From assembly GCA_015066515.1 (NCBI GenBank), contig SVOH01000013.1:1-58466 (forward strand): DNA of 58,466 nt, written 5' to 3'. Source of the DNA: Oscillospiraceae bacterium. GTDB taxonomy: Bacteria; Bacillota; Clostridia; Oscillospirales; Acutalibacteraceae. The number at the start of each line of letters is the position of its first letter. The first letter of the stretch is position 1. Below the pieces are notes generated by a model. It saw only the letters and a list, made by a program, of their open reading frames with translations, had not been told where the DNA came from and ran no database searches. Of this stretch, positions 8,649-17,640 are shown piece by piece. The position numbers were made by a program, and so were the translations under genes.

Positions 8649-9265
8649 AAGAAAGAAATCCCGATAAAAGTAAAGCCGCGATTTTGCTGGCGGCCGAAAC
8701 TGAATTTGCAGACAAAGGCTTTTTTGGAGCACGTGTTGACGAAATAGCTGCAAAAGCCGATATAAACAAGCGAATGATTTACGCATATTTTGGTGATAAA
8801 GAAGCGCTTTATAATCAGGTACTTTTAAACACCTACTCTAAAATGGAAGCTGTAGAAAACAACCTTATAAAACAAAATTTGCAAGGCATTTCTCTTATAG
8901 AAAAAATCATTTCAACCTATTTCGATTTTCTATATAATAACCCCGATTTTGTAAACATTCTTATGTGGGAAAACCTTAATAAAGGTAGTTATCTTAACAA
9001 AATAGAAAAAGACATAATAGAGCGAAAATCTATTAAGTACTTTATAACCGCTATTGAAAGCGGTAAAACTTGCGGCGTGTTTAAAGACGATATAGATTCA
9101 TTCCAGGTTGTTCTTTCTATGATTACTACCTGCTTTGCTAATTTTTCAAATCAGTATACACTATCTCGACTTTTTAATACCGACCTTACAAGTAAAGAAA
9201 CCATTGAAACAAGAAAGCAACATACAATTGAATTAATAACTTCATATTTAATAAAGGAGAATTAA
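8645..9265 (+). CDS. TetR-family transcriptional regulator
   Basis: 206 aa from TTG at 8645, preceded by GGGAGG at 8629-8634 and overlapping the previous stop as TTGA. The N-terminal helix-turn-helix region (FADKGFFGARVDEIAAKADINKR...YFGDKEAL) is typical TetR; the C-terminal ligand domain (about 60-206) is not assignable. Likely represses its own operon through the inverted repeat at 7513-7538. The inducer may be a substrate or product of the neighbouring enzymes. Confidence 0.9.
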   Translation: MKERNPDKSKAAILLAAETEFADKGFFGARVDEIAAKADINKRMIYAYFGDKEALYNQVLLNTYSKMEAVENNLIKQNLQGISLIEKIISTYFDFLYNNPDFVNILMWENLNKGSYLNKIEKDIIERKSIKYFITAIESGKTCGVFKDDIDSFQVVLSMITTCFANFSNQYTLSRLFNTDLTSKETIETRKQHTIELITSYLIKEN

Positions 9266-9266
9266 T

Positions 9267-10298
9267 ATGAGTAACTTTAATTGGAACCCCGAAATTTTAA
9301 GCGAATTGCTTACCACACCAAGTGAAGCGCTTATAAGCGATATTGCCAAAATGGATGGCGATATTATGGTACTTGGTGCTGGTGGTAAAATGGGCCCCGA
9401 CATCTGCACCCTTGCTGCCAAGGCAATAAGGGCTGCAGGCATCAACAAAAAAGTTTATGCCGTTTCCCGTTTTTCTGATAAAGAGCTTATTGCAAAATTA
9501 GAAGAACAGGGCGTTACGGTAATTTGTGCCGATTTGCTTGCCGACGGCGCGCTCGAATCGCTTCCCGATTGTGAAAACATAATCTTTATGGCTGGTAGAA
9601 AATTTGGTACCGACGGTAGCGAATACCTTACCTGGGGTATGAACTCTTGGCTACCTTGTATGACGGCAAAACGCTTTAAGAAATCTAAAATCGTTGTATT
9701 TTCAAGCGGTAACCTTTATCCTAAGGTTGCTACCTGTAGCGGCGGCGTTACCGAAGACGTAAAACCTGAGCCTGTTGGTGAATATCCTATGTCTTGCCTT
9801 GCGCGCGAGCGCGCCTTTGAATATGCGGCAAAAGCGCTTGGAACCAGCATTTGTATTATGCGACTAAACTACGCCATCGATTTACAGTATGGTGTGCTTC
9901 ACGATATTGCACAATCTATTCTTGCTGACAAACCCATTAACCTTGCCGCAATGCCAAGCTTTAATTGTATTTGGCAAAAGGACGCTAACGAAGCGGCTAT
10001 TCGCCTGCTTTTACATACAAGTCCCGAAATGAACATAGTAAACGTTACAGGTCCCGAAACCGCAGGTGTTAAGGTAACTGCACAAAAGTTGGCCGTATTA
10101 CTTGGCAAAGAAGTTCAATTTGTTGGTGAAGAGGCTGATACAGCCTATCTTAACAACGCAGGTAAAATGTTTAGTATGTTTGGTTATCCAACCGTTAGTC
10201 TTGATACGCTTATTAAATGGCAGGCCGAGTGGCTGCTACAGGGTGGTAAAAGCCTTGGTAAACCAACACACTTTGAAGAAAGAGACGGTAAATACTAA
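9267..10298 (+). CDS. Atypical NAD(P)-binding epimerase/dehydratase (extended SDR fold)
   Basis: 343 aa. A Rossmann domain with GAGGKMG (37-43) and a sugar epimerase-like layout: FSSGNLY at 145-151 holds the expected Ser, and Y173 is in the position of the catalytic Tyr. The Lys of the YxxxK motif is replaced by Cys177 (YPMSC), so standard SDR redox chemistry may be lost or altered. AAAGGAG lies within the end of the TetR gene; the ATG is 1 nt after its stop. The stop overlaps the next ATG (TAATG), which suggests that it works with the aldolase-like protein. Substrate unknown. Confidence 0.82.
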   Translation: MSNFNWNPEILSELLTTPSEALISDIAKMDGDIMVLGAGGKMGPDICTLAAKAIRAAGINKKVYAVSRFSDKELIAKLEEQGVTVICADLLADGALESLPDCENIIFMAGRKFGTDGSEYLTWGMNSWLPCMTAKRFKKSKIVVFSSGNLYPKVATCSGGVTEDVKPEPVGEYPMSCLARERAFEYAAKALGTSICIMRLNYAIDLQYGVLHDIAQSILADKPINLAAMPSFNCIWQKDANEAAIRLLLHTSPEMNIVNVTGPETAGVKVTAQKLAVLLGKEVQFVGEEADTAYLNNAGKMFSMFGYPTVSLDTLIKWQAEWLLQGGKSLGKPTHFEERDGKY

Positions 10299-11347
10299 TG
10301 AACAGACACGAAAGAGCACTCCAGATTTTACACAGTGGTACAGTTATTCCGGCAATCCCCTTAGCACTTGACGAAAATCGCAAATTCGACCCTGCTACAC
10401 AAGCTAAAATGGTTCGTTACTATATGGCAGCGGGCTCAGGTGGTGTAGCAGCCGCTGTACACAGCACTCAATTTGAAATACGCGACCCCGAGCATAATTT
10501 GTTCCGCCCCGTACTCGAGACGGTTATTGCCGAAATGGAAAAGTATGAAGCTGAAACCGATAAAACCTTGGTTCGTATATCGGGTGTATGCGGTGGTATT
10601 GAGCAAGCTTGTCGTGAGGCAGAGCTTACAAAAGAGCTCGGCTTTGATGCAGTACTACTAAGCCCCGGTGGTCTAAACGATTGGACTGAAGAACAACTAC
10701 TTGAGCGCACACGTGCAGTAGCAAAGATTATGCCTGTAATCGGTTTTTATTTGCAAGAAGCAGTTGGCGGTCGTAAGCTTTCTAAAGAATATTGGACTCA
10801 ACTTGCCGATATTGAGAATGTTGTAGCAATTAAATGTGCCTGCTTTGACCGTTATCGTACACAGGACCTTGTAAAAGGTGTATTGCTCTCTTCTCGCTGT
10901 GATGAGGTAGCGCTATACACAGGCAATGACGACCATATAGTTATGGACCTACTTACACCATTTAACCACGATGGTAAGACAAAATACTTTGTAGGCGGTC
11001 TTTTGGGTCAATGGTCGGTTTGGACTAACCGAGCAGTAGAAATCTTTAACCGCTGTAAAGAATGTCAGCAAAGCGGTAAAATTGATGCCGAATTACTTAC
11101 AATCGCCGAACATCTAACCGAAGCAAACGGCGCTGTATTTGACGTAGCAAACCGCTTTGCAGGTTGTATACCCGGTCTGCATTACGTACTTAAAAAGCAA
11201 GGTCTTATGACAAGTTTGCATTGTCTTAATCCAAACGAGGTACTATCTGACGGACAGGCAGAAGAAATCGACCGACTTTGGAACTGCTACCCCGAAATCG
11301 CTGACGATGATTTTGTAAAAGACTTTATGAAAAAAGAAAACGTATAA
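10298..11347 (+). CDS. DHDPS/N-acetylneuraminate lyase-family aldolase
   Basis: 349 aa, a class I aldolase TIM barrel. The Schiff-base Lys is K179 in VVAIKCA and the proton-relay Tyr is Y151 in IGFYLQ. It is longer than true DapA (~290 aa) and has the YLQ-AVGG motif found in a poorly characterised branch rather than in lysine synthesis. It overlaps the SDR stop by one base and closes the operon, so it probably cleaves or forms a 2-oxo acid related to the SDR substrate. Assignment to the superfamily is firm, the reaction is not. Confidence 0.87.
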   Translation: MNRHERALQILHSGTVIPAIPLALDENRKFDPATQAKMVRYYMAAGSGGVAAAVHSTQFEIRDPEHNLFRPVLETVIAEMEKYEAETDKTLVRISGVCGGIEQACREAELTKELGFDAVLLSPGGLNDWTEEQLLERTRAVAKIMPVIGFYLQEAVGGRKLSKEYWTQLADIENVVAIKCACFDRYRTQDLVKGVLLSSRCDEVALYTGNDDHIVMDLLTPFNHDGKTKYFVGGLLGQWSVWTNRAVEIFNRCKECQQSGKIDAELLTIAEHLTEANGAVFDVANRFAGCIPGLHYVLKKQGLMTSLHCLNPNEVLSDGQAEEIDRLWNCYPEIADDDFVKDFMKKENV

Positions 11348-11352
11348 AATTA

Positions 11353-11380
11353 ATGACAGCCTTAACGGCTGTCATTTTTA
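11353..11380. terminator. Terminator after the aldolase gene
   Basis: ATGACAGCC / GGCTGTCAT stem with a 5-nt loop, then TTTTTATTTCTTTTT. It lies in the gap between the convergent aldolase and AraC genes. Confidence 0.88.
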
Positions 11381-12193
11381 TTTCTTTTTAATATATTCCC
11401 CCGCTGTAATACCCGTTTGTTTTTTAAAAACACGGCAAAAATATGCCGGATCATCAAATCCCGCTTCAAGTGCAACCTCAATCACCGTCATACTCCCTGT
11501 TTTTAGTAATTTTTTCGCATATGAAATGCGTCTTTCAATTCTATATTCAGCGGGACTTTTACCCATATATTCCCTAAACAATCGCCTAAAGGTGCTCTCG
11601 CTTACGTGGCAAATTTGAGCTAATTCTTTAATAGTAATTTCACTTTTAAAATCACTTTCCAAAATAGATATTCCCTTAACTATAGTATTAAATCCACGTG
11701 AGTAAATACTTTTTTGTCTTTCACTATAACTGAATTCATAAATCAAGTTGTAAATAATGGATTTAATTTTTGAGCGTGAAATTACCGACTGTGAATACAT
11801 ATCTGCCGCATCATTAAATAATTCATTTATCATTAAACCCGCTTCGTTTTTCAAAAGCGTTGGCGCATTTGCTGCACAAAAGCTTGAACCATCAGGTAAA
11901 TATAGACTAAACTCAATAAGAATAGTTGCAGGCACCGAATTATTGCAATCAAAAAAACGACTTTCATAAACAGCACCTTCGGGTATATATATTACCGAAT
12001 AACGAGGTACCATTAGCTCGCAATCATTAAATTTATATTTTGCTGAGCAACCGCAAAACCAAAGAAGACAACTTGTTTTACGCGGCTTTGACATCTTAAA
12101 ACACGAGTTTTCTTTCCAATACTGCTTTACAGCAAAAAGACTTTTCAGATTAAAATCAAGCTCATATAATTTTGAAAAATCTATCATCTCCAT
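11378..12193 (-). CDS. AraC-family transcriptional regulator
   Basis: 271 aa. An N-terminal cupin-like sensing domain (about 1-150) and a C-terminal double helix-turn-helix: ITIKELAQICHVSESTFRRLF and VIEVALEAGFDDPAYFCRVFKKQTG, ending in GEYIKKK. The ATG at 12193 follows GGTGG; the second ATG at 12187 has no adequate ribosome site. It is divergent from the Gfo/Idh gene at 12345, with an inverted repeat between them, so it probably controls that gene pair. Ligand unknown; sugar or sugar acid likely. Confidence 0.9.
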   Translation of the reverse strand: MEMIDFSKLYELDFNLKSLFAVKQYWKENSCFKMSKPRKTSCLLWFCGCSAKYKFNDCELMVPRYSVIYIPEGAVYESRFFDCNNSVPATILIEFSLYLPDGSSFCAANAPTLLKNEAGLMINELFNDAADMYSQSVISRSKIKSIIYNLIYEFSYSERQKSIYSRGFNTIVKGISILESDFKSEITIKELAQICHVSESTFRRLFREYMGKSPAEYRIERRISYAKKLLKTGSMTVIEVALEAGFDDPAYFCRVFKKQTGITAGEYIKKK

Positions 12194-12259
12194 TTTTTAC
12201 CACCAATACTAAGTATATCACAATAATCGAAAAGTGCAATACTTATATTGATATATCCA

Positions 12260-12298
12260 TTGTTTTTATGATTTAATTGTTGTATAGTACAATTAAAT
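12260..12298 (+). promoter_or_regulatory. Promoter with embedded inverted repeat before the Gfo/Idh gene
   Basis: A candidate -35 TTGTTT (12260-12265), 17-nt spacer and -10 TATAGT (12283-12288). Around the -10 lies an inverted repeat with 10-bp perfect arms, ATTTAATTGT (12271-12280) and ACAATTAAAT (12289-12298), with an 8-nt spacer. This could bind the divergent AraC protein or another dimeric regulator. Confidence 0.6.
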
Positions 12299-12344
12299 TA
12301 CTTGAGTAACAAACCTATCAAAACTTACATAGGGAGTAATAAGT

Positions 12345-13391
12345 ATGAAAAAAATTGGCATTATAGGTCTTGGTATGATTGCTTGCGGAAGACATATACC
12401 TGAGCTTAAAAACGTTAAGGAATGTAAGATTACCGCTATATGCGACATTGACGAAAACAAACTAAAAACTGTTGGCGATAGCCTAAATATACCAACCGAG
12501 TTTCGTTTTACTGCCTACAATGATTTAATAAATTGCAGTGAGGTTGACGCGGTAGAAATTTGTACACCAAACCATATGCATATTCCAATGGCTACCGCTG
12601 CAGTAAAGGCAGGAAAAGCATTAAACATTGAAAAGCCTCTATCAATCGACCTTCCCTCTTGCGAACCGTTAAAAGCGGCTATTAAGGAAAACAATGTTCC
12701 AAATATGATGAGTTTTACATACCGCTTTATGCCGGCTATTAGATATGCAAAATGGATAGTAGATAACGGTCTTATCGGCGATGTACTCAACGTTGACGTT
12801 GAGTATTTAAAGGATAGCGGCTTTATTGAAGGCAGACGCCTAGAGTGGCGTTTTGAAAAAGAAAAGGCAGGCACGGGTGTTTTAGGCGATCTTGGTGTGC
12901 ATTTAATTGATATGGCAGAGCTTCTCGGCGGTAAAATCACATCTGTATGTGGCTTTACAGATATTATTGTAAAAGAACGACAACTACTAGAAAGCGAACA
13001 GTGGGCGCCTGTAGAAACCGATGACTACTGTAGTTTTATATGCACAATGCAAAATAACGTTAAAGGTAATTTTGTAATTTCACGCTGTGCAATTGGTAAA
13101 GGCAATAGCATTAAATTTGACGTATATGGCACAAAGGGCGTTATTTGTTTTGATATGAACAATCCTAACGTTTTAGGCATATACTCAAAAATCAGTGATA
13201 TTTCAAATGAAAGATTAGAAACAATAGATGTGCCTCAAAAATTCCACACAACACAAGAAGCCGAGTTTGTAAAAATGTTATGTGGAGAAGAATGTGACAT
13301 ATTCCCCACTATTGATGATGGTCTTCGTAGTCAAAAGATACTTGATGCTATATTAGAATCAAGTGAAAAACGTTGTTGGGTTAATATATAA
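12345..13391 (+). CDS. Gfo/Idh/MocA-family oxidoreductase
   Basis: 348 aa. N-terminal Rossmann domain with GLGMIACGRH and the EKPLS motif near residue 95 that holds the catalytic Lys; the C-terminal alpha/beta domain (about 125-348) carries GDLGVHLID. Such enzymes oxidise or reduce sugars, inositols or sugar acids with NAD(P). ATG preceded by AGGGAG. The stop overlaps the transporter start (TAATG). Substrate unknown. Confidence 0.9.
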   Translation: MKKIGIIGLGMIACGRHIPELKNVKECKITAICDIDENKLKTVGDSLNIPTEFRFTAYNDLINCSEVDAVEICTPNHMHIPMATAAVKAGKALNIEKPLSIDLPSCEPLKAAIKENNVPNMMSFTYRFMPAIRYAKWIVDNGLIGDVLNVDVEYLKDSGFIEGRRLEWRFEKEKAGTGVLGDLGVHLIDMAELLGGKITSVCGFTDIIVKERQLLESEQWAPVETDDYCSFICTMQNNVKGNFVISRCAIGKGNSIKFDVYGTKGVICFDMNNPNVLGIYSKISDISNERLETIDVPQKFHTTQEAEFVKMLCGEECDIFPTIDDGLRSQKILDAILESSEKRCWVNI

Positions 13392-14311
13392 TGATGGGTT
13401 ATATATTTTTATTTATAGCTGTTTTTACAGGGGTAGCAAAAGGCTATTGCGGTAAAAAAACAAGCAATTATGTAAATACCATTACCGACGGGCTTATTTT
13501 ACAGTACACCCGACTTACGTTATGTATGTTTATTGGAATATGTCTATTTCTTTTAAGCAAAAACACTTTTCAAATGAATATTCCAATTTTATTTATATCT
13601 ATGCTAAACGGTATCGCCAACGCTTCTTTTTTAATAGCTTGGCTTTTTGCAGTAAAAAGCGGCGCATATCTTTTTGTAGATATATGTTTAACTGCCGGAG
13701 GAATACTAATACCCTGTATATGTGGCGCACTTTTTTTTGATGGTAAAATTACGCTATTACAATATATAGGCATTGTTATAATGCTTTTAGCAATTCTTGT
13801 AATGAATAGTTATAACTCATCTATTACAAAAAAGAAATTATCTTTTGGTAACATACTTTTGCTTTTGTGCGTTGCAATATCAAACGGAACAATGGGGCTA
13901 TGTGAAAAATGGTTTGCCTATTATACAGCAAATAACAATATAGACTGCGATTTATCATCCTTTAGCTTTGCAACATTTTTCTTTGCTGCGGCAATTTTAC
14001 GGCTTTCATTAACGATAATATGCAAAAAAAATAAACTGAATATTGTCGAATGTTATAAGTCATTCCCATACAAAAAACTTTGGGTTTACATTATTCTTAT
14101 TGCATTTTTCCTGTTTTTTAATACATATTTAACAACCCTTACAAATACGTACATCAACAATACCGTACTGATTTACCCACTAAAATTCGGAAGCAATTTA
14201 ATTCTATCCGCAATTATGGCATCGCTGATATTTAAAGAAAAAATGAATTTCAAAAGTGTGTTTGGTATGCTACTTATTACAATTTCAATACTATTTATAA
14301 ATGTACTATAA
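13391..14311 (+). CDS. DMT-superfamily permease (EamA-like)
   Basis: 306 aa with about ten hydrophobic segments arranged as two five-helix repeats (1-140 and 150-306). It fits the drug/metabolite transporter superfamily. Translationally coupled to the Gfo/Idh gene (TAATG), so it probably moves the substrate or product of that enzyme. Two ATG codons stand in tandem at the start. Direction and cargo cannot be read from the sequence. Confidence 0.8.
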   Translation: MMGYIFLFIAVFTGVAKGYCGKKTSNYVNTITDGLILQYTRLTLCMFIGICLFLLSKNTFQMNIPILFISMLNGIANASFLIAWLFAVKSGAYLFVDICLTAGGILIPCICGALFFDGKITLLQYIGIVIMLLAILVMNSYNSSITKKKLSFGNILLLLCVAISNGTMGLCEKWFAYYTANNNIDCDLSSFSFATFFFAAAILRLSLTIICKKNKLNIVECYKSFPYKKLWVYIILIAFFLFFNTYLTTLTNTYINNTVLIYPLKFGSNLILSAIMASLIFKEKMNFKSVFGMLLITISILFINVL

Positions 14312-14340
14312 AAAGCCTGACAGTAAAACTGTCAGGCTTT
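14312..14340. terminator. Terminator between the DMT permease and ftsZ
   Basis: 12-bp perfect stem AAAGCCTGACAG / CTGTCAGGCTTT with loop TAAAA. The better T-run is on the minus strand (TTTTTATA), so it mainly ends the ftsZ transcript. Confidence 0.88.
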
Positions 14341-14350
14341 ATGTATTTGA

Positions 14351-15412
14351 TTAGTTATTATCAAAGAATTTTAAAACTGAGCTAAAGTTGTCGCCTTCGT
14401 CTTCGCCTAAATCGCCAAACATTGCAGTAATGTCGTTACCCTTGTCAGCCTTCTTGTCGTCACCAAGACCTGTTGCAACAACAGTAACACGGATTGTATC
14501 TTCAATGCTTTCGTCAAGCTGAGCGCCCCAAATGATTGTAGCATCTGGATGAGCCATTTCAGCAATAATTGTAGAAGCCTGCTCAACCTCTTCAAGACCG
14601 ATATCATCAGAACCTGTAATGCTAATAATTACGCCGCGAGCGTTGTCCATAGAGGTTTCGATAAGTGGGCTTGAAATTGCCATACGAGCTGCTTGCTCGG
14701 CCTTGTCGCGACCTGTAGCCACACCAACGCCCATATGAGCATAACCAGCGTTTTGCATAATAGCACATACGTCAGCAAAGTCAAGGTTAACAAGTGCAGT
14801 AACATTAATAAGCTCTGAAATGCTTGAAACACCCTGACGAAGAACATCGTCAGCAATGTTAAATGCATTCTTGAATGTAATCTTTTGCTCAGAAACAAAC
14901 TTAAGTCTTTCGTTAGGAATAACGATAAGGCTGTCAACCTGTTCGCCAAGAGCTGCAATACCAGCCTCAGCCTGAGCCATACGCTTTTTACCCTCAAATG
15001 CAAAAGGCTTTGTAACAATACCAACAGTAAGAATACCAAGCTCTTTAGCAATTGCTGCAACTACAGGAGCTGCACCGGTACCGGTACCGCCGCCCATACC
15101 TGCGGTAATAAATATCATATCAGCGCTGCGAAGTGCTGCTGCGATTTCGTCACGTGATTCTTCTGCTGCGGCACGACCGTTTTCTGGGTTACCGCCTGCG
15201 CCCATACCTGCCGCTGTCTTTTCACCAATCTGGATTTTTTGGTCAGCTTTTGAAAGGTAAAGTGCTGCCTTATCAGTGTTGATTGCAACGAATTCAACAC
15301 CGCGAACGCCTGCAGCTACCATACGGTTAACTGCGTTGCCGCCGCCGCCGCCAACACCTACGACCTTAATTTGTACTACATTTTCCATTTCTTCTGCAAC
15401 TTCAAATGGCAT
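14351..15412 (-). CDS. ftsZ: FtsZ, tubulin-like division GTPase
   Basis: 353 aa. Polymerises into the Z ring. GTP-binding core with [11 protein letters not shown] near residue 21 and the tubulin signature GGGTGTG at 107-113. The tail after the core is short, about 37 residues, and ends [10 protein letters not shown]; the usual DIPxFLRR-type C-terminal peptide that binds FtsA and SepF is not recognisable. The ATG at 15412 follows CGGAGG. It has its own promoter at 15467-15495, apart from the long dcw transcript. Confidence 0.97.
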   Translation of the reverse strand: MPFEVAEEMENVVQIKVVGVGGGGGNAVNRMVAAGVRGVEFVAINTDKAALYLSKADQKIQIGEKTAAGMGAGGNPENGRAAAEESRDEIAAALRSADMIFITAGMGGGTGTGAAPVVAAIAKELGILTVGIVTKPFAFEGKKRMAQAEAGIAALGEQVDSLIVIPNERLKFVSEQKITFKNAFNIADDVLRQGVSSISELINVTALVNLDFADVCAIMQNAGYAHMGVGVATGRDKAEQAARMAISSPLIETSMDNARGVIISITGSDDIGLEEVEQASTIIAEMAHPDATIIWGAQLDESIEDTIRVTVVATGLGDDKKADKGNDITAMFGDLGEDEGDNFSSVLKFFDNN

Positions 15413-15466
15413 TTTAAAATTCCTCCGTCTTTATCTATATTTAGTGATACACATTTATACAAATAG

Positions 15467-15495
15467 ATAATATCACATATTAAAACAAATTTCAA
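15467..15495 (-). promoter_or_regulatory. Promoter of ftsZ
   Basis: TTGAAA (15495-15490), 17-nt spacer, TATTAT (15472-15467) with TGa just before it (extended -10). About 55 nt before the ftsZ start. Confidence 0.75.
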
Positions 15496-15504
15496 TACTT
15501 TTTA

Positions 15505-15518
15505 TTACAAATTTGTAA
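15505..15518. repeat. 14-bp perfect palindrome between ftsQ and ftsZ
   Basis: TTACAAATTTGTAA, immediately upstream of the ftsZ promoter and 6 nt after the ftsQ stop codon. It may be an operator or a weak hairpin; no partner is known. Confidence 0.5.
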
Positions 15519-15523
15519 CTTTT

Positions 15524-16294
15524 TTAATTGCTTTGTTCTTTAAAAGAACCTTGACTGTGTGTGGGACTCCACATACTTAAATTAATACTTCCTTTTCGGT
15601 CTCCAATTGACTCGATCATACTTGATAAATGTGCAATTTTTTCAGGCAAATAATCCGAATTTCCAAGTATTACACTAAATCGATTATCAACAAATATTTC
15701 AATTTGTAAAATATTACTTACATTGATTTTATCAATATTAATATTCTCTTTTAAAAGTAATGTTTTTATGTTGTTTACAAGTTCTTCCTCTGCGGCATTT
15801 TTATATTTGGCCTTTTCTCCCATTTTTCCACTAATACCACTTGTAATAACCTCAAAAACATTTTCTGGCATTTCTGATTGCTCTTTAAGTACATAATTAT
15901 TTTCACTCAAAATAACACACTTATCGCCAGATACATAATAAGCATATTCCTTTGCATCGGTAACGGTAAGTATTACTGCATCGGGAAAAACACGCTTTAA
16001 TTTTACACTATCAACATATGGAAGTGTCTTTCTGATTTTTTCTTCAATTTCATCTTCAGACACAACAAAAAGATTGTCTTCGGTAGTAAGTTTTGAGGCC
16101 TTAATAATTTGTGATTTAGAGTAAATTTCACTACCTGACACATTTATACGTTTTATTGGGAAAAACACTGTAAAGCACATTATAGCAAGTGTTATTAAGG
16201 CAATAATTAAAAAAAATATAAATCCCGTTTTTAAACGTCTGCGTCTTGCTGCACGTTGTCTTGCTGCACGACGGCGATTAACATCCGACGCCAT
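15524..16294 (-). CDS. ftsQ: FtsQ/DivIB division protein
   Basis: 256 aa bitopic membrane protein of the divisome. Very basic cytosolic N-terminus (RRRAARQRAARRRR, residues 7-20), one membrane segment (about 24-47), then a POTRA domain starting at IKRINVSG and an FtsQ beta domain. The ATG at 16294 follows GGAGG. In this position DivIB partners FtsL and the PBP encoded upstream. Confidence 0.93.
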   Translation of the reverse strand: MASDVNRRRAARQRAARRRRLKTGFIFFLIIALITLAIMCFTVFFPIKRINVSGSEIYSKSQIIKASKLTTEDNLFVVSEDEIEEKIRKTLPYVDSVKLKRVFPDAVILTVTDAKEYAYYVSGDKCVILSENNYVLKEQSEMPENVFEVITSGISGKMGEKAKYKNAAEEELVNNIKTLLLKENINIDKINVSNILQIEIFVDNRFSVILGNSDYLPEKIAHLSSMIESIGDRKGSINLSMWSPTHSQGSFKEQSN

Positions 16295-16315
16295 AACTTG
16301 CTTACCTCCTCTACC

Positions 16316-17569
16316 TTACACTTCGTTAATATTAGCACCTAACATAGCTAATGTAGTATCTATGTTTTCATAACCCCGTTTTATATGATGTATATCACTA
16401 ATTACTGTTGTACCCTTTGCTGCAACGGCAGCCACAACAAGAGCAGCCCCGCCACGCAAATCGGTACATTTACACGGGGCGGCAGAAAAACTACTCACAC
16501 CTTCGACAATGGCTATCTTACCTTCAATACGTATATTTGCACCAAAGCGCCTGAGTTCATCTACATATCTAAAGCGATTTTGAAATATATTTTCTACCAT
16601 AACCGATGTTCCCCGTGCTAAAGCAAGCATCGTTAAAACAAGTGGGCCTGCATCGGTTGGAAAGCCTGGATATACAGCTGTTCTAATCATAGATACGTTT
16701 TTAAGTCTTTCGGGTGCCTTAAAATATATATTACCTTCAAAACATTTTAGTTCACAACCAGCTTCGCAAAATACCGAAGAAATCGTTGTAAGATGTTCAG
16801 GTTCAACGTTTTTAAGTAAAATTTCCCCTCCTGTCACAGCCGTCGCCGCCATATATGTTGCGGCAACAATTCGATCGGGAATGATGGTATGCGAACAACC
16901 GCTTATACCTTTAACACCATTAATGGTAATTGTATCGGTTCCTCCGCCATATATTTTAGCACCACAGGAATTCAAAAACCTTACCATATCACATATTTCA
17001 GGTTCTTTCGCAGCGTTATGAATAACCGTTGTTCCTTTAGCCGTAACGGCCGCAAGGATAATATTTTCGGTGGCTCCTACACTTGCAAATGATAAATTTA
17101 TCGTTGTACCTTTTAATCCGTTTGGAGCATTAAACTCAATACGACCGTATCCCTCATGCACTGCAGCACCCATACGCTTCAATGCGGAAATATGTAAGTC
17201 AATTGGTCTGGGTCCTAACTCACAGCCTCCGGGACTTGTAATTACTGCACTGCCGCAACGCCCCAATATTGCACCTAAAAATATAATTGATGATCGCATT
17301 TTAAGCATAAGACTATCCGGTACAACACAGCAGTGCAACGTCTCCGAATCAATTACAGCAATATTGTTCTTAAAACTACATTTGCATCCCAAATATCTTA
17401 AAATATTAAGCGAATTATTAACATCTGAAAGTTTTGGACAGTTATGTATTGTGCTCTTACCGTTGCATAGAATGGTTGCCGCAAGAATTGGCAACACACT
17501 ATTTTTGGCACCCTGAATACAAACCTCACCATTTAGCCTAGTAGGACCATTAATAATTAATTTAGACAT
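16316..17569 (-). CDS. murA: MurA, UDP-GlcNAc 1-carboxyvinyltransferase
   Basis: 417 aa, full length. Transfers enolpyruvate from PEP to UDP-GlcNAc in the first committed step of peptidoglycan synthesis. N-terminal QGAKNSVLPI near residue 19 and the flexible catalytic loop PGGCELGPRP, whose Cys is the fosfomycin target in the family. The ATG at 17569 follows GGGGGAG. It occupies the place between murG and ftsQ that often holds murB in Firmicutes. Confidence 0.96.
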   Translation of the reverse strand: MSKLIINGPTRLNGEVCIQGAKNSVLPILAATILCNGKSTIHNCPKLSDVNNSLNILRYLGCKCSFKNNIAVIDSETLHCCVVPDSLMLKMRSSIIFLGAILGRCGSAVITSPGGCELGPRPIDLHISALKRMGAAVHEGYGRIEFNAPNGLKGTTINLSFASVGATENIILAAVTAKGTTVIHNAAKEPEICDMVRFLNSCGAKIYGGGTDTITINGVKGISGCSHTIIPDRIVAATYMAATAVTGGEILLKNVEPEHLTTISSVFCEAGCELKCFEGNIYFKAPERLKNVSMIRTAVYPGFPTDAGPLVLTMLALARGTSVMVENIFQNRFRYVDELRRFGANIRIEGKIAIVEGVSSFSAAPCKCTDLRGGAALVVAAVAAKGTTVISDIHHIKRGYENIDTTLAMLGANINEV

Positions 17570-17640
17570 TGATTACTCCCCCGTTATAGTAAGGTGTTAC
17601 AATGTCATATTATGCAAATTTTAAAAAATTGCTATTTTTA

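Noticed and set aside
12194-12344. Riboswitch or T-box in the gap before the Gfo/Idh gene
   Set aside because: The gap is explained by a promoter and inverted repeat; no conserved aptamer or T-box sequence is visible.
14407-15300. Leu-rich reading frames antisense or out of frame in ftsZ
   Set aside because: Low-complexity products of the ftsZ codon pattern, with no start signals.
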